Shown here: positions 16,208-27,289 of the stretch, in pieces
Layout: every line of letters begins with the position of its first letter
Position numbering within the stretch: position 1 is the stretch's first letter
Assembly (NCBI RefSeq): GCF_900090325.1
Contig: NZ_FMHW01000002.1
Coordinates: 5,023,001 to 5,087,000, forward strand
Reading direction: 5' to 3'
From: Micromonospora pallida
Lineage (GTDB): Bacteria > Actinomycetota > Actinomycetes > Mycobacteriales > Micromonosporaceae
Length of the DNA stretch: 64,000 nt
The notes under the pieces: model-generated
Seen by the model: only the letters and a program-made list of their open reading frames with translations
The model's database searches: none
Told to the model about the DNA's origin: nothing
Program-made: the position numbers and the translations under genes

Positions 16208-17574
16208 TCGAACAGGGCGGTGGCCCGACGTCCGGCCTGACCAACTGGCTCAACATGGACGTCGCCACGATGTGGGCCACCATTCAGGACCACCAGACGG
16301 ACAACCACTGGCGGCAGGTCGCCGGCTGGCGCAAGACCAGCGAGCTGGCGTTGACCCACCTGAGCCGGCTCAAGGAGTACCGGCGCGGGCTCGCCCAGGC
16401 CTGGCCGCCGGAGAAGAGCGCCGCCTCGCGGGCGTACCTCGCCGAGCTGGACCAGCTCATCGACACCGTGCAGCAGACGTACGACGCGGCCGTCGCCAAC
16501 TACACCGCCCTCTCCGCCGCCACCAGCGCGATCAGCAGTACGCGCACCGAGCTGAAGAAGCTCCACGACCAGTACGCCGAGAAGGTCCGGCTCAAGCAGG
16601 CGTACGAGGAGACGCTCGGCCAGGCTCCGCTGCACCGGGTCGGACGCCCCGCCCCCGCCCGCCCACCGGTCACCGACGCCGAACTGGAGCAACTGAACGG
16701 CCGCGCCCGTTCCCTGATGTACGGCCTCAGCGGCGAACTCCAACAAGCCCAAGCCGCCCTAAAACCACCCCCGCCCCGCCCGGCGTCCATACCAGGAAAA
16801 GACCCGGGAACTCCTGATGCTTACGCGGGTGGTTCGCCCCCTGTTATTCCGCCGATCGTGCCCACGCCGCTTGTCACAACGGGTCCTGGCGGCTCGACAA
16901 ACAAGCCCTCGAGGGTGGCCCGGCCCGTGCCGACGCCAACTACTCCTGGTCTGGGTCCGATCCTCGGCGGGGCTGTCCCCGGTGCGCCGCCTCAGGTGAA
17001 TCCGACGATGCCCGCCATCACGCCTCCGGCGACGCCACCGCACCCGGGCATCAGTCCCGGAGTGGTGGCACCCATTCCACCCGTCTCCGGCCCCTCACCA
17101 CGCGGTCCGCTCAACACACCGGGCGGAAGTGGTGCCGCTACTCCGATCGGCAAGCCGCACGTGGGCGGGACTCCGACCGCTCCTAAACCGATGCCGCCAG
17201 GTGGCCTCATCGGTGGACCGCCGGGAATGGGACTCGGTCAGCCTGCTCCGGGGGCACCTCCACCAAGAAGGGTGAACCCGATCGGTGGAGTGATCGGCGG
17301 TGGCGGCGCAGGTACCGCCCCCACGGGCGGCGCAGGGTCCCGGCCAGGTGCTGGGCGCGGGCCATCCATCAGCGGCATGCATGGCATGGGTCCCTTTGGC
17401 GGATCGCCTGGCCTTGCCAGCCAGTTGGGCCGACGCGAGCAAGACGAAGGCGACCCACGCCGTTGGGATCCCGACAACCCGTGGGAGACCGCTCAAGGTG
17501 TGGACCCGATCGTCCGGCCACCGGACGAGGAAGGTCCAATCGATCCAGGTCCGGCGATCGGCCTTAACCGGTGA
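16204..17574 (+). CDS. PPE/WXG-like putative type VII secretion substrate
   Basis: 456 aa. Residues 1-190 are long amphipathic helices (NHWRQVAGWRKTSELALTHL, AQAWPPEKSAASRAYLAELD) like the helical hairpin of ESX substrates with an AWPP segment. Residues about 190-400 are Gly/Pro-rich, and the C-terminus is DPDNPWETAQGVDPIV then PGPAIGLNR, a tail I recognise from actinobacterial WXG/PPE-type proteins. Starts and stops overlap with both neighbours (GTGA junctions at 16204 and 17571). From about 16780 third positions become noticeably less G/C-rich, continuing into the mycosin gene. Secretion is inferred. Confidence 0.65.
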   Translation: MIEQGGGPTSGLTNWLNMDVATMWATIQDHQTDNHWRQVAGWRKTSELALTHLSRLKEYRRGLAQAWPPEKSAASRAYLAELDQLIDTVQQTYDAAVANYTALSAATSAISSTRTELKKLHDQYAEKVRLKQAYEETLGQAPLHRVGRPAPARPPVTDAELEQLNGRARSLMYGLSGELQQAQAALKPPPPRPASIPGKDPGTPDAYAGGSPPVIPPIVPTPLVTTGPGGSTNKPSRVARPVPTPTTPGLGPILGGAVPGAPPQVNPTMPAITPPATPPHPGISPGVVAPIPPVSGPSPRGPLNTPGGSGAATPIGKPHVGGTPTAPKPMPPGGLIGGPPGMGLGQPAPGAPPPRRVNPIGGVIGGGGAGTAPTGGAGSRPGAGRGPSISGMHGMGPFGGSPGLASQLGRREQDEGDPRRWDPDNPWETAQGVDPIVRPPDEEGPIDPGPAIGLNR

Positions 17575-18707
17575 GATCACGCGCCGCGCTCGCGACGCTC
17601 GCCGTGGCCGCAACCATCATTCTTCCAGCCACCCCTGCGCACGCCGATCGGATCCGCGACGACCAGTGGCACCTGCGGTTTCTCAAGGTGGCCGAGGCAC
17701 ACCGGATCACCCAGGGCGAGGGGGTTGTCGTGGCCGTGCCAGACACCGGCGTCGATCCGCACCCGGACCTACGTAACAACCTGCTACCGGGCACGGACAT
17801 CATCGCCGGCGGCTCCGGCGACGGCCGTCAAGATCCGAATAGCCACGGAAGCGGCATGGCCGGCTTGATCGCAGCACACGGGCAGGAAGGCAACAGCGGC
17901 GCACTGGGCATAGCACCGAAAGCGAAGATTCTGCCCATCATGGCCTCGTCAAGAGAAAACATAGGCAGCGCTGACAGCCTCGCCGCAGCCATCAAGTTCG
18001 CCACGAGCAAGGGCGTAGGTGTAATCAGCATCTCGTCTGGTGGTGGCTCGAACACAGATCTCCACACAGCCGTCGAGGCTGCGCTGGCGGCGGACATTGT
18101 TGTGGTTGCTGCTGCCGGTAACCACCCCCAGGACTTTGTGGTGGGGTATCCGGCGCGGCATCCGGGGGTGATCGCGGTGGGCGGGGTCGACCGGAAGGGG
18201 AACCACGCCACCGTCTCGGTTACCGGGCGCGAGATCGCCGTGGTCGCGCCGGCCACCGACATCTACAGCACCAGCATGAACGGCAAGTACCGCAAGGGCA
18301 CCGGCACATCCAACTCCACGGCGATCGTGGCTGGGGCGGTGGCGTTGATTCGGGCGAAGTATCCGGACCTGTCGGCGGCGGAGGTGACCCATCGGCTCAC
18401 CGCGACCGCCGTCGACAAGGGCGCGCCAGGGCGGGACGACGAGTACGGGTACGGCGTCATCGACCTGGTGGCGGCGCTGACGGCAGACGTACCGCCGCTG
18501 GCTGGGCAACCGGCGACGGCGAGTGCGTCGGCCGAGGTCACGCCGACCACGACGGCGGCCGGGCCGGAGGCTGAAGGCGACGACGACACGATGCGGTGGC
18601 TGCTTGCGGCGGGCGGCCTGGCCGTGCTCGGCGGTGGCGCGGCGTGGGCGTTGGCCGCGCGGCGGCGTCGCCGGGCCGGCACGGCGCCCACACCGACGGG
18701 CGGCTGA
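17571..18707 (+). CDS. mycosin-type S8 serine protease (type VII secretion-associated)
   Basis: 378 aa: signal peptide (1-25, ending ATPAHA), S8 protease domain and one C-terminal membrane helix (about 344-362) with a basic end, the layout of mycosins that process or stabilise ESX machinery outside the membrane. Catalytic residues: Asp in VAVPDTGVDPHPD (about 58), His in NSHGSGMAGL (about 91), Ser in GTSNSTAIVAG (about 247); the usual GTSMA reads GTSNS. No EccB-E genes are in the window, so it is an orphan copy. The 5' two-thirds have relaxed codon use that changes back near 18130. Confidence 0.87.
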   Translation: MRSRAALATLAVAATIILPATPAHADRIRDDQWHLRFLKVAEAHRITQGEGVVVAVPDTGVDPHPDLRNNLLPGTDIIAGGSGDGRQDPNSHGSGMAGLIAAHGQEGNSGALGIAPKAKILPIMASSRENIGSADSLAAAIKFATSKGVGVISISSGGGSNTDLHTAVEAALAADIVVVAAAGNHPQDFVVGYPARHPGVIAVGGVDRKGNHATVSVTGREIAVVAPATDIYSTSMNGKYRKGTGTSNSTAIVAGAVALIRAKYPDLSAAEVTHRLTATAVDKGAPGRDDEYGYGVIDLVAALTADVPPLAGQPATASASAEVTPTTTAAGPEAEGDDDTMRWLLAAGGLAVLGGGAAWALAARRRRRAGTAPTPTGG

Positions 18708-18851
18708 CCAGGTCGACTCCTGGCCGGGCACGAACGCCCGCCCAGCGGGCCGCACCGGGCGCGACAAGTGGGCCGCACGACAGTGTTCGACGTGCGGCTT
18801 TTCGGCGAGCCGGTGATCTGGGGTTCGACGTCACTCGGTACCCTCCCGGGC

Positions 18852-19505
18852 GTGCCGAACCAGACAATCCGCCTTGTGCTCGCCTCGGCGAGTCCCGCTC
18901 GCCGCAAGCTCCTCCAGGCCGCCGGTATCGAACCGGAGGTGCTGGTCAGTGGGGTCGACGAGTCCCAGGTGAAGACCGACCAGCCGGACGAGCTGTGCCT
19001 GACGCTGGCCCGGCTCAAGGCCGTGGCGGTGGCCGAGCGGCTACGTCCGACCGTGGGCGAGCGGCCGTTGGTGCTGGGGTGTGACTCGGTGCTGGCCTTC
19101 GACGGCGAGATCCTCGGCAAGCCGGATGACGCGGCGGACGCCACCCGCCGGTTGGAGCGGATGCGCGGCCGGAGCGGCGTGCTGTACACCGGCCACTGCC
19201 TGGTGGACCTGGCGATGGAGAGCCGGGTGGAGGCGGTGGCCGCCACGACCGTGCACTTCGCCGAGATCAGCGACGAGGAGATCGCCGCGTACGTGGCGAC
19301 GGGTGAGCCGCTGGCGGTGGCCGGGTCGTTCACCATCGACGGTCTGGGCGGGGCGTTCGTGGAGCGGATCGAGGGCGACCCGGGGACGGTCGTGGGCCTG
19401 TCCATGCCGTTGCTGCGCGACCTGCTGATCGAGCTGGAGCTGAGCATCACCGACCTCTGGGCGCAGCCCGCGCCGGGCGGCCAGACGGTGGAATCACCGG
19501 TCTGA
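18852..19505 (+). CDS. maf: Maf-family nucleoside triphosphate pyrophosphatase
   Basis: 217-aa house-cleaning enzyme hydrolysing non-canonical or modified nucleotides. Seen: LVLASASPARRKLLQAAGI (SxSxxR motif), VLGCDSVLAFDGEILGKP with the catalytic Asp, and SVTxFA-like TVHFAEIS plus GSFTIDGLGGAFVE. GTG 18852 is preferred over an in-frame GTG at 18768 because TACCCT (18839-18844) lies 7 bases upstream. The gene belongs to the carboxylase neighbourhood, as in M. tuberculosis (Rv3282). Confidence 0.93.
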   Translation: MPNQTIRLVLASASPARRKLLQAAGIEPEVLVSGVDESQVKTDQPDELCLTLARLKAVAVAERLRPTVGERPLVLGCDSVLAFDGEILGKPDDAADATRRLERMRGRSGVLYTGHCLVDLAMESRVEAVAATTVHFAEISDEEIAAYVATGEPLAVAGSFTIDGLGGAFVERIEGDPGTVVGLSMPLLRDLLIELELSITDLWAQPAPGGQTVESPV

Positions 19506-19557
19506 CCGGCAGCGGGTCGGCGCGGCCGGGGTCCGGCGGTCGGTTAGCGTCCGGGAC

Positions 19558-20211
19558 ATGAGCCTGAAGTCCCTGCCCCTGACCGACGAGTTGCACGCGT
19601 ATCTGGTGGCGCACGGTGCCGCGCCGGACGAGGTCGTCCGGGAACTGATGGAGGAGACCCGGGCCGTGTTGCCCGCCGAGGCGGAGATGCAGGTCGCCCC
19701 GGAGCAGGCGGCCCTGCTGACCTTCCTGACCCGGCTGGTGGGGGCGCGGCAGGCGGTGGAGGTGGGCACCTTCACCGGCCTCTCCGCGCTGTCCATCGCC
19801 CGGGGGCTGGTTGACGGCGGCCAGTTGACCTGCTTCGACATCTCTGAGGAGTACACGTCGGTGGCCCGGCGCTACTGGGCGCGCGCGGGTGTGGACGACC
19901 GGGTCGAGTTGCGGATCGGCCCGGCCGCCGACGGGCTGCACGCGCTGCCGCACGAGCGTTACCTGGACTTCGCGTTCATCGACGCGGACAAGGTGGGTTA
20001 CCCGGTGTACTGGTCGGAGTTGGTTCCCCGGATGCGTCCGGGCGGTCTGATCGCGGTGGACAACGTGCTGCGCGGTGGCCGGGTGCTTGCTCCGCAGGAT
20101 GCCGGCGACCGGGCGATCGCCGCGTTCAACGACGAGGTGCTGGCGGACGTCCGGGTGGACGTGGTGATGCTGCCGATCGCCGACGGCCTCACCCTGGCCC
20201 GGGTGCGCTGA
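19558..20211 (+). CDS. SAM-dependent O-methyltransferase (class I, catechol type)
   Basis: 217-aa member of the bacterial O-methyltransferase family (PF01596). Seen: EQAALLTFLTRLVGARQAVE, VGTFTGLSALSIARGL (motif I), DFAFIDADKVGYPVYW (metal-binding Asp residues) and GLIAVDNVLRGGRV. Probable Mg-dependent methylation of a vicinal diol or small molecule; substrate unknown. TAGCGT lies 7 bases before ATG 19558. Convergent with the ABC exporter, with palindrome copy 2 between. Confidence 0.9.
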   Translation: MSLKSLPLTDELHAYLVAHGAAPDEVVRELMEETRAVLPAEAEMQVAPEQAALLTFLTRLVGARQAVEVGTFTGLSALSIARGLVDGGQLTCFDISEEYTSVARRYWARAGVDDRVELRIGPAADGLHALPHERYLDFAFIDADKVGYPVYWSELVPRMRPGGLIAVDNVLRGGRVLAPQDAGDRAIAAFNDEVLADVRVDVVMLPIADGLTLARVR

Positions 20212-20244
20212 ACTCCGGCTGGGTGCCGACTTCCGTGGGTGTTT

Positions 20245-20300
20245 GCAGGGGTCCCCTGCTCGGCAGAAAACGGCTGTAGGGGACCCCTGCTACCACCAAA
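20245..20300. repeat. interspersed paired-palindrome element, copy 2 (terminator-like)
   Basis: GCAGGGGTCCCCTGC (20245-20259) followed after about 17 bases by GTAGGGGACCCCTGCTAC and CCACCAAACCC. Same family as 6957 and 24038, again between convergent genes (ends 20211 and 20309). Confidence 0.65.
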
Positions 20301-20308
20301 CCCACCCG

Positions 20309-21064
20309 TCAGCGGACGCTGCGGGCGAAGGCGCGGGCGGCCCAGGTGACGGCGAGCAGGGTCAGCACGCTGATGATGCCCAGGCCCTGCCAGACGCGGT
20401 CGTTGTCGAGGTCACCGGCGAAGAGGGCCCGGGTGCCCTCGACCGCCCAGGAGAACGGGTTCCACTTGGCGATGCCCTGCAACCAGCCGGGGGCGAAGGT
20501 CAGCGGCAGCAGGATGCCGGAGAGCAGCAGCACCGGCTGGGCGACCGTGTTCATCAGCGGGGCCAGCGCCTCCTCGCTGCGCACCTTCAGCGCGACGCCG
20601 TAGGAGACGGCCGAGGTCATCAGCGCGATCAGGGCGAGCATCAGGTACGCCAGCAGCAGGTCGCCGATGATCACGCTGAGCCCGAAGACCAGGGCCAGCA
20701 GGGTGATGATGACCGCCTGCACCAGCAGCGAGACCACGTCCCGCAGGGAACGGCCGAGCAGCAGGGCGAGGCGGCTGACCGGGGTGACCCGGGAGCGTTC
20801 GATGACCCCGGCGCGGAGTTCGGCGAGGAGGCCGAAGCCCTGGAACAGGCCGCCGAAGATGGCGAGCAGCACGAGCAGGCCGGGTACGAAGATCTTGTAC
20901 GCCTCGGCCTGGGTGGGCGCGTTCAGGGCCGGTTTGAGCAGCGGGGCGAAGAGCAGCAGGTACATCACCGGCTGGAAGACGCCGACGAAGACCCAGACCG
21001 GGTTGCGGAGCAGCAGTTGGAACTGGCGTTGGAAGATCAGCCAGGTGTCGCGGGCGAGTTTCAT
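20309..21064 (-). CDS. ABC-2 type transporter permease (DrrB-like)
   Basis: 251-aa membrane protein with six predicted segments. It starts KLARDTWLIFQRQFQLLLRN and has the family region AELRAGVIERSRVTPVSRLA (about 83-102) and PLTFAPGWLQGIAKWNPFSW near the end. It forms the channel for the ATPase at 21083-22042 (18-bp gap). DrrAB-type exporters move lipids, antibiotics or drugs outward. Transported compound unknown. Confidence 0.88.
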   Translation of the reverse strand: MKLARDTWLIFQRQFQLLLRNPVWVFVGVFQPVMYLLLFAPLLKPALNAPTQAEAYKIFVPGLLVLLAIFGGLFQGFGLLAELRAGVIERSRVTPVSRLALLLGRSLRDVVSLLVQAVIITLLALVFGLSVIIGDLLLAYLMLALIALMTSAVSYGVALKVRSEEALAPLMNTVAQPVLLLSGILLPLTFAPGWLQGIAKWNPFSWAVEGTRALFAGDLDNDRVWQGLGIISVLTLLAVTWAARAFARSVR

Positions 21065-21082
21065 GTGCGGTCTCCTAAATGA

Positions 21083-22042
21083 TCAGGACTCGCGCAGCGA
21101 GCGGCCGGTCTTGGTGAGGAAGACGTCGTCGAGGCTGGGGCGGTGCAGTTCGATGGAGCGCAGGTCGAGCCCGGCACCGTCGATCCGGCGGAGGATCTGC
21201 GGGATGGTGGTCGCGCCCTCGCCGACCCAGAGCCGCAGGCCGCCCTCGTCGAGGCTCTCCAGCCGGTTGACGTAGACCTCGCCGTCGAAGAGCCGGTACG
21301 CGGTCGGCGTGTTGGCCCGGTCGAGTCCGACGACCACCACGTCCCCGGAGATCTCCCGCTTCAGGTCGGCCGGGGTGCCCTCGGCGACGATCTCGCCGTG
21401 GTCCATGATCGCGATCCGGTCGCAGAGGGCGTCGGCCTCGTCGAGGTAGTGGGTGGTGATGAAGACCGTCATCCCGTCGCCGCGTAGCCGCCGGATCTCG
21501 TCCCACATGTGGGCGCGACTCTGCGGGTCGAGGCCGGTGGTCGGCTCGTCCAGGAAGACGATCTTCGGTTCGTGGATGATGCCGAGGGCGATCTCGACGC
21601 GCCGCCGCTGGCCGCCGGAGTAGGTCTTGCACTTGCGGTCGGCGTACTCGGAAAGCTGGAAGGCGGCCAGTGCACGGTCGGTGCGGCGCTGTGCCTCGGC
21701 CTTGCCGAGGCCGTACATCCGGGCCTGGAGGACGAGTTCCTCACGGGCGGTCGACTCGTCCCAACTGCTGCCGCCCTGCGGGACGTACCCGATGCGACGC
21801 CGCACCCCGGCGGGGTCGGCGCGCAGGTCCGCGCCGGCGATGGTGGCCTCGCCGCCGTCGGGTTCGATGAGGGTGGCGAGCATCCGCAGGGTGGTGGTCT
21901 TGCCGGCCCCGTTGGGACCGAGGAAACCGAAGATCTCGCCTTCGGCGACGTCGAGGTCGACGCCCCGGACCGCGTCGACCGTCCCGGCCTTGCGGCCTGC
22001 CCGGGAGCGGTACGACTTGCGCAGCCCTCTGGTCCTGATCAT
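21083..22042 (-). CDS. ABC transporter ATPase (DrrA-like)
   Basis: 319-aa nucleotide-binding protein. Walker A GPNGAGKTTT (about 41-50), Q-loop VPQGGSSWD, signature YSGGQRRRVEIALG, Walker B KIVFLDEPTTGLDP and H-loop TTHYLDEAD. The C-terminal about 90 residues match the DrrA extension (LHRPSLDDVFL). ATG 22042 with GGGAG upstream is preferred to the GTG four codons earlier. Operon with the permease downstream. Divergent from accA3. Confidence 0.92.
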   Translation of the reverse strand: MIRTRGLRKSYRSRAGRKAGTVDAVRGVDLDVAEGEIFGFLGPNGAGKTTTLRMLATLIEPDGGEATIAGADLRADPAGVRRRIGYVPQGGSSWDESTAREELVLQARMYGLGKAEAQRRTDRALAAFQLSEYADRKCKTYSGGQRRRVEIALGIIHEPKIVFLDEPTTGLDPQSRAHMWDEIRRLRGDGMTVFITTHYLDEADALCDRIAIMDHGEIVAEGTPADLKREISGDVVVVGLDRANTPTAYRLFDGEVYVNRLESLDEGGLRLWVGEGATTIPQILRRIDGAGLDLRSIELHRPSLDDVFLTKTGRSLRES

Positions 22043-22172
22043 GCCTGCTCCCACCCGTTCGTCGGTTGCGTGGTCCCGAAACCGGTTCGGTCCAGTTCAG
22101 CAGACCACCTCCGCCCGAGTGACCGGGATCCGGGGCGGGCGGGACAGTGCGCCGTACCACACTTAGCGAACG

Positions 22173-22201
22173 TTAGGGTCTCTCCCGCTGGCCGATACAC
22201 T
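22173..22201 (+). promoter_or_regulatory. candidate accA3 promoter
   Basis: TTAGGG (22173-22178) and TACACT (22196-22201) are separated by 17 bases; transcription would begin about 27 bases before the GTG, which has GGGAGGAG at good spacing. Confidence 0.4.
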
Positions 22202-22234
22202 CCCGGGCAGTAGCCTCCCGGGAGGAGCCACAAG

Positions 22235-23986
22235 GTGCGCAAGGTTCTCATCGCCAACCGGGGCGAGATCGCCGTCCGCGTCATCCGGGCCTGCCGCGAC
22301 GCCGGCCTGGGCAGCGTCGCCGTCTACGCCGACTCCGACCGGGACGCCCTGCACGCCACCCTCGCCGACGAGGCGTACGCCTTGGGTGGCGACAGCGCCG
22401 CCGAGACGTACCTGCGGATCGACAAGCTGATCGACGTGGCCGCGCGGGCCGGCGCGGACGCGGTCCACCCCGGGTACGGCTTCCTCTCGGAGAACGCCGA
22501 CTTCGCCCAGGCGGTCATCGACGCCGGCCTGACCTGGATCGGCCCCACCCCGCAGGCGATCCGGGACCTCGGGGACAAGGTGACCGCCCGGCACATCGCC
22601 CAGCGGGCCGGCGCGCCCCTGGTGCCGGGCACTCCCGACCCGGTGGGCAGCCCGGACGAGGTGATGGCGTTCGCGGTCGACCACGGCCTGCCGGTGGCGA
22701 TCAAGGCCGCCTTCGGCGGTGGCGGACGCGGCCTGAAGGTGGCCCGCACGATGGAGGAGATCCCGCAGCTCTTCGAGTCGGCCACTCGGGAGGCGGTGGC
22801 CGCGTTCGGCCGCGGCGAGTGCTTCGTCGAGCGGTACCTGGACCAGCCGCGCCACGTCGAGGCGCAGGTCCTCGCCGACCAGCACGGCAACGTGATCGTC
22901 GTCGGCACCCGGGACTGCTCCCTCCAGCGGCGGCACCAGAAGCTGGTCGAGGAGGCGCCCGCGCCGTTCCTCACCGACGCGCAGCGCGCCCAGATCCACG
23001 ACTCGGCCAAGGCGATCTGCCGGGAGGCCGGCTACCACGGCGCGGGCACGGTGGAGTACCTGGTCGGCGCGGACGGCACCATCTCCTTCCTGGAGGTCAA
23101 CACCCGCCTCCAGGTGGAGCACCCGGTGACCGAGGAGACCGCCGGCATCGACCTGGTCCGCGAGCAGTTCCGGATCGCCGACGGGGAGAAGCTCCGGTTC
23201 ACCGGTGACCCGACGCCACGCGGGCACGCCATCGAGTTCCGGATCAACGGCGAGGACCCGGGCCGCAGCTTCCTGCCCGCCCCGGGCACGGTCACCGCGC
23301 TGCGGCTGCCGAGCGGCCCCGGCGTGCGGGTGGACACCGGCATCTCGGCCGGCGACGTGATCGGCGGCAACTTCGACTCGCTGCTGGCCAAGGTGATCAT
23401 CACCGGCGAGACGCGTACCGAGGCGCTGGAGCGGGCGAGGCGCGCACTGGACGAGATGGTCGTCGAGGGGATGGCCACCGCGCTGCCGTTCCACCGTCTC
23501 GTCGTCCGGGACCCCGCGTTCACCGCCGAGCCGTTCACCGTGCACACCCGGTGGATCGAGACCGAGTTCGACAACACCGTGCCGCCGTTCACCGCCGCCG
23601 CCGGCCCCGCCGAGGGTCCGGCCGAACGCGAGACCGTCGTGGTCGAGGTGGGCGGCAAGCGGCTGGAGGTCACCCTCCCCGCCGGCCTCGGCACCGGTAC
23701 GACCACCGCGTCCCCGGCCGGGAAGAAGCCGGCCCGACGGGGTACCGGGACGAAGCCCGGCGCGACGGTCGGCGGCGACACGCTCACCTCCCCCATGCAG
23801 GGCACCATCGTCAAGATTGCCGTCGCCGACGGGGACACCGTCGCCGAGGGCGACCTGGTGGTGGTGCTCGAGGCGATGAAGATGGAGCAGCCGCTGCACG
23901 CGCACAAGGCCGGTACGGTCAGCGGCCTCTCCGCCGACGTCGGCGCGGTGATCACCGCCGGCGCCGCCATCTGCACGATCGCCTGA
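22235..23986 (+). CDS. accA3: acyl-CoA carboxylase alpha subunit (biotin carboxylase plus biotin carrier)
   Basis: 583 aa. Biotin carboxylase domain about 1-445: [32 protein letters not shown] (ATP grasp loop), [27 protein letters not shown] with catalytic residues. After a linker comes the biotinyl carrier domain (about 515-583) with the biotinylation motif [10 protein letters not shown], Lys being the target of BirA. It supplies carboxybiotin to AccD-type subunits, including that at 5292. GTG 22235 follows a strong GGGAGGAG site. Length and order are standard for actinobacterial AccA3. Confidence 0.96.
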   Translation: MRKVLIANRGEIAVRVIRACRDAGLGSVAVYADSDRDALHATLADEAYALGGDSAAETYLRIDKLIDVAARAGADAVHPGYGFLSENADFAQAVIDAGLTWIGPTPQAIRDLGDKVTARHIAQRAGAPLVPGTPDPVGSPDEVMAFAVDHGLPVAIKAAFGGGGRGLKVARTMEEIPQLFESATREAVAAFGRGECFVERYLDQPRHVEAQVLADQHGNVIVVGTRDCSLQRRHQKLVEEAPAPFLTDAQRAQIHDSAKAICREAGYHGAGTVEYLVGADGTISFLEVNTRLQVEHPVTEETAGIDLVREQFRIADGEKLRFTGDPTPRGHAIEFRINGEDPGRSFLPAPGTVTALRLPSGPGVRVDTGISAGDVIGGNFDSLLAKVIITGETRTEALERARRALDEMVVEGMATALPFHRLVVRDPAFTAEPFTVHTRWIETEFDNTVPPFTAAAGPAEGPAERETVVVEVGGKRLEVTLPAGLGTGTTTASPAGKKPARRGTGTKPGATVGGDTLTSPMQGTIVKIAVADGDTVAEGDLVVVLEAMKMEQPLHAHKAGTVSGLSADVGAVITAGAAICTIA

Positions 23987-24037
23987 GCGCCCGCAACCCT
24001 GTCCCGCCCAGCCCTGCGACGTCGCAGCCTCGTGTGA

Positions 24038-24097
24038 GGTGGTAGCAGGGGACCCTTCCTCATCAAAAAGCGTGAGCAGGGGACCCCTGCTACCACC
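24038..24097. repeat. interspersed paired-palindrome element, copy 3 (terminator-like)
   Basis: Perfect 14-bp outer arms GGTGGTAGCAGGGG (24038-24051) and CCCCTGCTACCACC (24084-24097), with ACCCTTCCTCATCAAAAAGC between them. It lies between convergent accA3 and lysG. Confidence 0.72.
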
Positions 24098-24136
24098 AAA
24101 CCCCGGCGGCGGGCGTGGGGCGGGAGTGGGTGACGG

Positions 24137-25027
24137 TCAGCGGAGGGATTCGGCGGCCACCGCGTGTACGGCGGTGGTGAGCGCGCCCAGCACGGACGCC
24201 TCCAGTCGCCAGTGCTGCCAGTACAGCGGCACGTCCAGGTGCCGGCCGGGGGCGAGGTTCACGCAGCGGCCGGCGGCCAGGTCGTCCCGGGCGAGTTGTT
24301 CGGGCACCAGGCCCCAGCCGAGCCCGAGCCGGATCGCCGCCCCGAAGGCGGGCACCGACGGCACGTAGTGCACCGGCGGATCGAGCGGCTGCCCGGTGAC
24401 GGCCTCGACGAAGCGGTGCTGGATCCGGTCCTTGCGGTCGAAGACGACCACCGGCGCCTCCGTCAGGGCTGCCGGGGTGGGGCCGTCGGCGAAGTAGCGG
24501 GCGGCGAATCCGGGGGCGGCCAGGGCGAGATAGCGCATCGCGCCGAGCGGTTGGGACCGGCAGCCCTGCACCGGTTCGCGTTCGGCGGTCACCGCCGCCG
24601 TCACCGTGCCGTCGCGGAGCAACTGCGCGGTGTGTTCCTGGTCGTCCTGGCGAAGATCGAACGAGCAGACCAGGTCGGAGGGGAGTCGGGCCAGGGCGGT
24701 CGGGAACCAGGTGGCGAGCGAGTCGGCGTTGACCACCACGGCGACCCGGACCCGGTCGCGTCCACCGACCAGTGGGGCGCGCGCCTCGGCCAGCGCTTCC
24801 TGTTCGAGGAGGGCGACCTGCCCGGCGAGGCGCAGCAGCGGCTGTCCCGCCGGGGTGGCCCGGCACGGCTTGGCCCGTCGGACCAGGACCTGCCCGACGG
24901 TCTCCTCCAGCGCCTTGATCCGCTGGCTCACCGCCGACGGGGTGACGTGCAGGAGGGCGGCGGCGGCCTCGAAACTGCCCTCCTCGACCACGGCGGCGAA
25001 CGTACGGAGTTGTGTCGAGTCGAGCAT
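24137..25027 (-). CDS. lysG: LysR-type regulator of the LysG/ArgP group
   Basis: 296 aa. N-terminal helix-turn-helix: MLDSTQLRTFAAVVEEGSFE, AAALLHVTPSAVSQRIKALE, with the ArgP-like VLVRRAKPCRATPAGQ that follows. The effector domain fills the rest. LysG/ArgP activates the lysine/arginine exporter gene when basic amino acids are abundant. It is divergent from lysE with 69 bp between starts, the standard arrangement. Confidence 0.92.
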   Translation of the reverse strand: MLDSTQLRTFAAVVEEGSFEAAAALLHVTPSAVSQRIKALEETVGQVLVRRAKPCRATPAGQPLLRLAGQVALLEQEALAEARAPLVGGRDRVRVAVVVNADSLATWFPTALARLPSDLVCSFDLRQDDQEHTAQLLRDGTVTAAVTAEREPVQGCRSQPLGAMRYLALAAPGFAARYFADGPTPAALTEAPVVVFDRKDRIQHRFVEAVTGQPLDPPVHYVPSVPAFGAAIRLGLGWGLVPEQLARDDLAAGRCVNLAPGRHLDVPLYWQHWRLEASVLGALTTAVHAVAAESLR

Positions 25028-25046
25028 CAGGCAATCTTAACGATGT

Positions 25047-25089
25047 CCAGAAAGGTTAACTGGACTTAAGAGTGGCTGGCTCCTAGCCT
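25047..25089 (+). promoter_or_regulatory. lysE promoter and LysG operator candidate
   Basis: CCAGAAAGGTTAACTGG (25047-25063, ends inverted) overlaps TGGACT (25061-25066), which is spaced 17 bases from TAGCCT (25084-25089). The -10 box ends 7 bases before GTG 25097, indicating a leaderless lysE message. An operator overlapping the -35 box fits activation by a LysR protein. Confidence 0.5.
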
Positions 25090-25096
25090 CGCTCCC

Positions 25097-27188
<2,092 letters not shown>

Positions 27189-27254
27189 GCAGGCGGCCGG
27201 GTGGCCGGTTCCGACCGGGGGCGGGCGGTCGTCGTCGCTGTGGCGACAATTCGT

Positions 27255-27283
27255 TTGGGTCCTGACTATCAGGGGGCTAATGT
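27255..27283 (+). promoter_or_regulatory. MarR-gene promoter with operator in the spacer
   Basis: TTGGGT (27255-27260), a 17-base spacer and TAATGT (27278-27283), 6 bases before ATG 27290, so the message would be leaderless. The spacer contains the dyad CCTGA-N3-TCAGG (27261-27273), well placed for repression by the MarR product. Confidence 0.55.
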
Positions 27284-27289
27284 GTCCCC

